From Physocladia obscura (Eukaryota; Chytridiomycota; Chytridiomycetes; Chytridiales; Chytriomycetaceae), in assembly GCA_027596945.1 (NCBI GenBank), contig JADGJH010000592.1, positions 3,822 to 16,372 of the forward strand: 12,551 nucleotides of DNA. The letters run 5' to 3'. This document shows positions 6,962 to 12,551 of this stretch, piece by piece. Within the stretch, counting starts at the first letter, position 1. Every line of letters begins with the position of its first letter. The position numbers and the translations under genes were made by a program. The notes beneath the pieces are model-generated. The model did not search any database and had not been told where the DNA came from. It worked only from the letters and a program-made list of their open reading frames with translations.

Positions 6962-9900
6962 ATGCAAAGCCCCAGCCGCAATAGCCGGACGCGTACATTG
7001 AGCTTGAATATTAACGTGAATGTGACGAGCAATAACAGTAGCAGCAGTAGCAATGCCGCGTTATCTTCATCATTGTGGCTCTCTTTTTCCGCGTCAAACA
7101 ATGACAATCCAAGCAACGCGACCAATCAAGCGCAGTCTGGAATACCCGCTCCAACAAGGACAACAGGAATAGTCACGGAAATAGTACCGCAGAATTTGAA
7201 TTCAAACGTACCTGTGAATTTGACACCCTTATTCGTCACTCCAGTTCAGCCTATGGCAGCCGTGAATTTGACATTAAAATCGCGTTTTGAAAATACATCC
7301 AACAGCAAAAATAGCTGTTTTGACTTCAGCGAGTCGCCAACGTCATTAATTGCGGTGGTAGACGAGGTTCAGACACAATACCGGCGTCAAATTTTAAAAA
7401 CAAGCCCAAGCAGTCCAAATGTGAACTCAAATACAAGCATAAATTCAAGCAGTTTCCCAAATAGAAACGCAATAAATGGTCTCAGTGGTCATGAAACAAT
7501 TAGTCCGAGTATGCGCTGTATTTCGGGAAATACTCTGGTTCAGTTACCACGGGAAGTTCTTGGCCGCATATTTTTACAGCTCGAGAGCCCTGCGCCAGCG
7601 CGTTTTTTAGGAGTATGTCGAACTATCAATGCGGCTCTTGGAGGCGATGCTCATCTTCTGGCAACATGGCTGGTAGTACACACTCCAGGCACAGTAGCTA
7701 ATAACAGTTGCAACTCAAATTCGAATTACAATTGTAACTATTACCACAATTATTCTCTGCGCCCAGTCGCGCCTGTCCATCCGCTCCTCGCCACAATGAA
7801 GCATTCAGCTCGCTGCAAATTACTCGACCGTAATCCGCGTATTATAGAGTTATTACTTGCTCTGGTGCCACGTATCCCACGCTACGAATTGCAACGCATC
7901 TGTAATTTATTTTTTATTTTATTTTATTCTCTTTTGACATTCCATTCAGACCGCCGTGCAGTCACTTACGAATGTATTGGATATAGTGGTCTCAGAAAAT
8001 GTGCTGATATTGTTGCGAATTGGTCAATTCAATTTTTTGGGTACTTAGCAACCCTTTTATTCTTCTTACTTTATGTAATTTCTTTTCAGTGAACCTGTCA
8101 GCACAACTGTTCCGTTCCACAAGCCCCCTTCTTTGCCAAATGTGGCCTTGGTAAATGCTTTTACCAATGCTGAAACAATAACAGAAATCGCCCCTGCTGC
8201 AGAAGGTCCAGCTGGTATACAACATGCTCAACAAGGGGTAGAGAAAAAACAAAATAAAAAACAAAGAACAACACTGAAATTTGATCAACCCAGCAATATC
8301 CCGTCGATGACCGCCGATTGCTCCTGAATGCAACTGAATCCGGCAATCGCAATGTTATCGTTGACGTTCTTACTCGCGCAGCGTTGATTCTTGATGCACG
8401 TGTCCTTGCTGACGCTTTTATTCGTGCTTGGGATAATGCAGATCCACATCTTCTATGCCTCCCGCGTATTGGCATTCTCTGGCCTCGTTGCTCAGCATCC
8501 CGTTGGTTTATTCTCGAAAAGCTTGTGCAAGAAGAAGACGAGGTTGTCCGAGTCTTCTCACTGCAGCTGCCACCCAATAATGGTGCTGGCGTTCTACCAA
8601 TACCTCCGCCGGGTGATGTTGGAATTGATCTTGCCGATGAGATTGTAGATACTGTTATGCATAGCATGCGAGTTTGCTTCGCATTGATTGAGGATGAAGT
8701 CAAGAGTACTTTAGCCAGAAGGCGATCTTCCACGAAACAGTCGTTTGCAATGAAAGAAAAACAAGAGAAGTTTGGTGGATTTAAAGGTTTGACTGTCAGT
8801 CGAAATTGTGACACACTATTGGCGGCTGGGGTGCTTCACGAGGTAGTTGGAATTGCTCGGCTTGACGACGAAGAACATAGAAATGATGATCAAGGTTGGG
8901 AGGAACAAGAAAAAGACAAAGACTACGATATTGCGAATATCAACCAGCGACGTATTTCACATATCTTGTCAGTCGAATTAATATCCCAAAAAGTATTTAA
9001 GCGACGTAAATGTATTTACACTGACATTTGGGAGCCATCTATTCCGTTTGTTCAACGCGCATTTGATGCTTTTGTTGCATTCGGATCAGTTCGTATGGTC
9101 GCACTAATGCTGTACAGCCACGGTCAGCAAATTAGAGTGAAACCATATCACCTAACTGCCGCACTCGATAGATTTAGTCTTCCCCTTGTATATTTTTTAA
9201 TTCAATACGCTGGTGCAAACCCAACGTGGCCAGAAGACGTATCACTTTTTGGATATATTCGGAGACCAACAGATCCAAGCCTATTTGGCGGTCCAGTACC
9301 ATCTATAGCTTCCCTCGATGCATCCGGACGCGCGTGTTGGGTTTGGGCGCTGCGACAGGGTGTGAATATTACTGAGCGACAATGGATCGCAATAGTGAAA
9401 CTTGGCCCTGCAACTGTATCAGCAGTCGTTGAACATTATGGAGCGGCGGTATTTGATCCATGTCGTGACGACATGGCTGGATTTAAACACGGTTCTGCAA
9501 ATGTTGTGAGAATATTGTCGCATGTAATTGATGGACGATATTCTGGGAGTTCGAAATGTGTGTTATGGGAAGCTGCGTACGGCGATGGAGTTGCTTTAAC
9601 ATATCTGATACGACTGGGAGAAATTTTGGCGCATGACTTGAAGCGAGGTGATCGCGAGCGGGTAATGGAACTTTTAGATGCTGGGGCAATTATTTTGGAT
9701 CAGGTTTTACTTGTGGCGGCGGGAATATCTGATAGAGCGCCTGGAGAATGGGACGAATGGCCGCTTGCTGCACGCTGTTATCGTCGTGTTTTGGTGCAAA
9801 GACGAATGGGTTTGCCAATTCCGTCGATGGACACGTTGCAGAGACTTCCAGAAACTGTTGTGACAACCACTTTCTTGGCAGCTCTGTTTTCAACACGTCC

Positions 9901-10281
9901 TATTTATTGTAATCCATTGGCTGCTAATATTTATTCGCTATATCAAAGACGTAGACACCCAAATGCAGCCGGGGTGAGGATAAACTTGGTTCCAGTTCTC
10001 GAACGGGAAGTCGCTGTGCGAGTTGTTGAGACAGCTATGGATAATTTACGTGAACTTCTTAAAATGTGCGATGATCCTGCATACCCTGGTGAAGCGTATT
10101 GGTGAGTTTCAATTTTCAATTGAAACCACAATCCTGAAAACAAAAAAAACAAAAAAGTTTTATCAAGGGCATGTTGCAATTTGGACTTCGTGATAAGAAC
10201 TTGCTAAGAGATGAGGACGAATTTTTCTTGCCTGATGATGAATGGGAAGAAGTTGCAAGTGCTTTGCTTGGGCACAAATAA
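6962..10281 (+). CDS. F-box protein with long helical, possibly ankyrin-like body (5 exons, 1036 aa)
   Basis: Likely a substrate adaptor of an SCF-type (Skp1-cullin-F-box) ubiquitin ligase, though only the F-box supports this. Exons: 6962-7901, 7950-8040, 8090-8237, 8294-10101 and 10158-10281. The first ~185 residues are Asn/Ser/Thr-rich and disordered. An F-box-like segment follows at about 190-235: LVQLPREVLGRIFLQL, then ARFLGVCRTINAAL. The rest is mainly helical, with pieces that recall degenerate ankyrin units, such as RLLLNATESGNRNVIVDVL, AFVAFGSVRMVALMLYSHG, and EAAYGDGVALTYLIRLGEI. The frame of exon 2 was fixed by exon 3: only the RRAVTYECIGYS frame reaches EPVSTTVPFHK without a stop. 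The last exon, joined at GTGAGT, supplies an acidic C-terminus ending EEVASALLGHK. The last acceptor is preceded by six A residues rather than pyrimidines. An AATAAA overlaps the stop codon (10280-10285). Confidence 0.85.
7902..7949 (+). other. Stop-free 48-nt intron in the F-box gene
   Basis: GTAATTT at the start and a pyrimidine-rich CCATTCAG end, with very T-rich content that would encode a hydrophobic FFILFYSLL stretch if retained. Its length is a multiple of three with no stop, so the frame is unchanged whether or not it is removed. Called an intron from its splice signals and T-rich composition. Confidence 0.75.
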
Positions 10282-10999
10282 TAAAACTTTACTCACTTGA
10301 AAACAAAAATGAGGATACTGATGCCCATTGGTCAATTAAGTGTATATAAAGTAGGCTCAGTTGTGACAAAATTGGTGTGGCTGAATCTAAACAATTTGAC
10401 AGGTCAACAAAATTAATCTTTGGTGGGCAAAGCCTGTGATAGATTTAAAAATAAATTATGTTACACAAGTTGAACATATGTTAAATAATAGTAAATATAG
10501 AATTGAAAATAGAAATATTATTTATTGGATAGGATATAAATTTTATTTTTATTCCTGGTGAAATTCAAGAATAAATGTTCTAGCTTTGTGTTGAATCCTG
10601 CAAAAGCAGATTCATTTGAACTTGTGCAATTGGGCACAATAAGATTCTAACTCAAATTATACTTTATTGTGCCCAATCACACAAGGTCAACTGAGTCCAC
10701 TTTTGCATGATTCAACCTGCAATCATGCATCAATCTGCAGAGAGGTGTTAGTCATCTGCAATACAGAGATTTGCTGAATCTTTTGCCTGTGGATTCACTT
10801 CAAACAGTTTCTTGAGTACATGATTTAATTTTAGTAACAAACTTCTTCTTGTTCATTTTCTAAGGATAGAACTTTCAAATAAAATGCTTAAATTTGTGCC
10901 TCATTTAAACCATTCCTAATAATACTAAATTTCTTCTTGTTTGAATTTATGAGACAAAGATGGAACATTAAATTTCTCCATTCTTAAAAATAAATCCTT
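10282..10999. other. A/T-rich non-coding stretch beyond the F-box gene
   Basis: No supported gene. The sequence is markedly A/T-richer than the genes to the left. A TATATAAA lies at about 10343-10350 and a second AATAAA at 10450-10455, but no credible reading frame follows. The main structure is the inverted repeat at 10590-10716. The right edge runs into the helicase remnant. Confidence 0.7.
10590..10716. repeat. Imperfect 53-bp inverted repeat (hairpin)
   Basis: The left arm (10590-10642) starts GTTGAATCCTGCAAAAG and ends TTGGGCACAATAA. The right arm (10664-10716) is its reverse complement with about 8 mismatches in 53 by eye. The loop is 21 nt. A second perfect 8-bp inverted repeat (GCATGATT / AATCATGC, 10705-10712 and 10721-10728) overlaps the outer edge of the right arm. 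No clear target-site duplication flanks the structure. It could be a small non-autonomous (MITE-like) element, a terminal hairpin of a larger element, or chance duplication and inversion. Confidence 0.8.
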
Positions 11000-11000
11000 T

Positions 11001-11700
11001 GACAGAAAATTGTTGAAGCAACTTTTTGTTTTAGGTTTAATAAACAATTTTCTAATGTTGGCTAGTACCAACAAGGCAGCGAGACTTATAAATAGGCAAA
11101 CTGTTCATTACTTTTTCCATATTGACAATAATGGCATCTATGATTTGAATGAAGCTGCTAAAATTGCTAGCAAGTATGAATATATTTTTCTTGACAAAGT
11201 AAGCACTCTTAAGTCAGAATTGTACAAAATTTTATACTATGTCAAATTAAAAATAAATATTAAAATAGTTTTAGTTGGTGATTATTCTCAACTACTTTCA
11301 GTTGAAAAGGTCCTCAGAAACTATGTGGATTCATCACATCGAGGGAGCTTATAGATTTCAACATCACACAACTTACTATAAACCACTGTTCTGGCAATTC
11401 AGTATCAAGATTGTTTGATTTTGTTGATACATTGAAGCCAGCAGACTTTGAAAACAATCACAAGTTTACCACAGTCAATTTGGCATATACACATGAAAAA
11501 CAAATGGAAATCAATGAGATAATGATGAAACAGGATAAGTTCAAAAAGAAAAAGATGCTCAAGATATCAAAGAATCCTGATAATCCACATTCTCAAGATG
11601 TATCAATAATGATTGGTACTCCAGAAATTGCTGTTAAAATTCCATGACCAGTAGCAACAGTCTGGAATAATTCACTGCCAAATATAATTAGTCCATTAAT
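11001..11700 (+). pseudogene. Decayed superfamily 1 helicase (Pif1/RecD/Dda type), fragment
   Basis: The intact family unwinds DNA using ATP. The visible order is a segment like the one following the P-loop (LMLASTNKAARLINRQTVHYFF), a Walker B/motif II region (YIFLDKVSTLKSELYKIL where DEVSML is expected), motif III (IVLVGDYSQL), then after a frame change near 11335-11345 a motif IV-like TINHC (R expected), LFDFVDTLK, and NLAYTHEKQMEINEIMM. It ends at a TGA at 11645-11647, followed by sequence with further stops. The P-loop (GxxGTGKS) is absent: the corresponding place reads FDRKLLKQL, and no upstream helicase sequence is seen. The change of motif II acidic residue to Lys, the lost Arg, the frameshift and the truncation all point to a dead copy. 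The wording differs from typical Helitron Pif1 domains and is nearer to Dda-like helicases of large DNA viruses and related mobile elements (inference). Confidence 0.7.
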
Positions 11701-11769
11701 TCTCTGTGTACAATAATTGAAATGCTCTCATTAAAGATTTAGAATTCAAGTTCTAATCATAACCGAGAT
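11648..11769. other. Gap between the two transposon remnants
   Basis: Contains short A/T-rich sequence with stops on the plus strand and no recognisable domain. It is probably decayed flank of one or both elements. No long terminal repeat is visible. Confidence 0.4.
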
Positions 11770-12480
11770 GCCCTAACAATTGAAAGAGGCCATCTACAGT
11801 GATAACAGATGGTGATATGCTTGGTTTGATTGAACGCTGCTGTATCTTGTGTCATATTGATTGCTGCTGTATTATCCATCCTAAAATCATCAGGTGTGTA
11901 TATGGCTTTCTGATTTTTTCCATATATATTGTGAAATAAACACATTTGTGCTACTGCTACTTCATTTGCTGCAATGTTTTCTGATTCTGCTGTAAATAAT
12001 GCAGTAATTTCTGAACTTTACTAATTGTTGCAATCACACTTCTCCAATGCATTAATACTCTGTAAGTTCTACTTCTTTTTGCAGATTTGTTTGCAAAGCT
12101 TGCATTGCAATAGTCTTCCAAATCAAATTTATTGAATTTTCCAAGAACCAATGCCAAGTCTGACCTAAATAGTACAAGATTCCCTTTGCCATTTCATAAT
12201 GCTTCTGCACAGGTTTTGACATGTACATTGCTGCAATGCTGGCTGCATAACTCACATCCTTTTGAGTAATTCTCACATGCATAATACTCCCAACAAGTTC
12301 CTGATGTTTCTTCACATCAATTGTTTCATCCAACTCACTTGATTTGTGTTCAAATTCTGTTGAGATTGGTATGTTGAATCTCCTATTGTTTGGTAGTGGT
12401 CTGTATCACTCAATCATGTCTTGAATATAGTTGAACTGTGAGATGCTCACATGATGGTTGAATTTGTTCAAAATTCCTTG
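11770..12480 (-). pseudogene. Ty1/copia retrotransposon remnant (RT tail and RNase H)
   Basis: Read on the minus strand from 12480 downward. First comes ISQFNYIQDMIE, the stretch after the RT active site in copia elements, followed by an in-frame TGA. Then KKHQELVGSIMHV, DVSYAASIAAMYMSKP and HYEMAKGILYYLG, matching the conserved Y-ELVGSLMY...RPDISYAV...YMS-P...H-AAKR-LRYLKGT block. After a frame change comes an RNase H start (LEDYCNASFANKSAKRSRTY). After another, TAESENIAANEVA, and finally FRMDNTAAINMTQ and NQTKHITICYH. The usual acidic residues in DADFAGD and in the TKHIDIRYH box are replaced, while the glutamate in TAESE remains. Integrase, protease, gag and LTRs are not seen. Clearly inactive. 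Confidence 0.82.
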
Positions 12481-12483
12481 ACT

Positions 12484-12551
12484 TTCTCTGATAATTATTT
12501 TGTAAATATTTGTATTTATTTATATTTTGTATATAATTTTATTTATTTATT
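12484..12551. repeat. A/T-rich (TTTA)n-like low-complexity end
   Basis: The last 68 bases are almost pure A/T with repeated TTTA/TATTT units (TTATTTATTTAT near both 12510 and 12540). It borders the truncated 5' side of the copia remnant and continues past the window edge. Confidence 0.75.

Noticed and set aside
7950..8056. Alternative exon 2 frame (TAVQSLTNVLDIVV...) in the F-box gene
   Set aside because: It looks protein-like but does not connect in phase with the donor at 7902, and leaving at the 8041 donor in this frame would run into a stop (TAA) in exon 3.
8318..8320. TTG start for a separate 595-codon gene
   Set aside because: The frame continues upstream to the acceptor at 8293 and splices in phase to exon 3 of the F-box gene.
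8161..8814. Minus-strand ORF of 217 codons
   Set aside because: Opposite two exons of the F-box gene, Arg/Ser-rich shadow without a domain.
10941..11030. P-loop of the helicase just upstream of the remnant
   Set aside because: The place where GxxGTGKS should be reads FDRKLLKQL, and no glycine-rich loop is found in any plus-strand frame.
1..12551. tRNA, rRNA or CRISPR array
   Set aside because: No cloverleaf with conserved T-loop, no rRNA core motif and no regularly spaced direct repeats were seen by eye.

Overview
The window looks like nuclear DNA of an early-diverging, zoosporic (chytrid-type) fungus. The genes carry many short introns of about 46-90 nt with GT...AG ends, and their proteins are rich in poly-Q, poly-N and poly-S tracts. 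The recognisable products (an Rtt103/RPRD-type CTD-binding protein and a Kin4-like kinase with a fungal UBA-like module) fit a fungus. The phylum is an inference from style and was not tested against any database.

Layout: (1) 27-1673 (+), a five-exon gene for an Rtt103/RPRD-like RNA polymerase II CTD-interacting protein. (2) 3446-1821 (-), a three-exon gene for an SH3-domain protein with a poly-N/poly-Q tail, convergent with gene 1. (3) 3483-4044 (+), a probable three-exon gene for a small cysteine-containing protein I do not recognise; its ATG is only 36 bp from that of the divergent SH3 gene. (4) 4067-6816 (+), a seven-exon gene for a Kin4-like serine/threonine kinase with a UBA-like domain and a long disordered tail. 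(5) 6962-10281 (+), a five-exon gene for a 1036-residue F-box protein with a mostly alpha-helical, possibly degenerate ankyrin-like body. Most splice junctions were chosen because they restore a known fold or are the only ones that keep the frame open. All five models add up to whole numbers of codons.

From about 10282 to the end the character changes: A/T-rich, no intact gene, and a graveyard of mobile DNA. It holds an imperfect 53-bp inverted repeat (10590-10716), a frameshifted remnant of a superfamily 1 helicase of Pif1/RecD/Dda type (+), and a frameshifted, stop-containing remnant of the RT tail and RNase H of a Ty1/copia retrotransposon (-).

The genes do not form a pathway. Gene 1 belongs to transcription termination, gene 4 to cell-cycle (probably spindle-position) control, and gene 5 perhaps to SCF ubiquitin ligase targeting. 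Gene 2 is likely a scaffold and gene 3 is unknown. I found no complete new system. The points most worth following are the A-rich 3' splice sites, the stop-free introns whose length is a multiple of three, the very tight divergent and tandem spacing around gene 3, and the helicase relic with its neighbouring inverted repeat.
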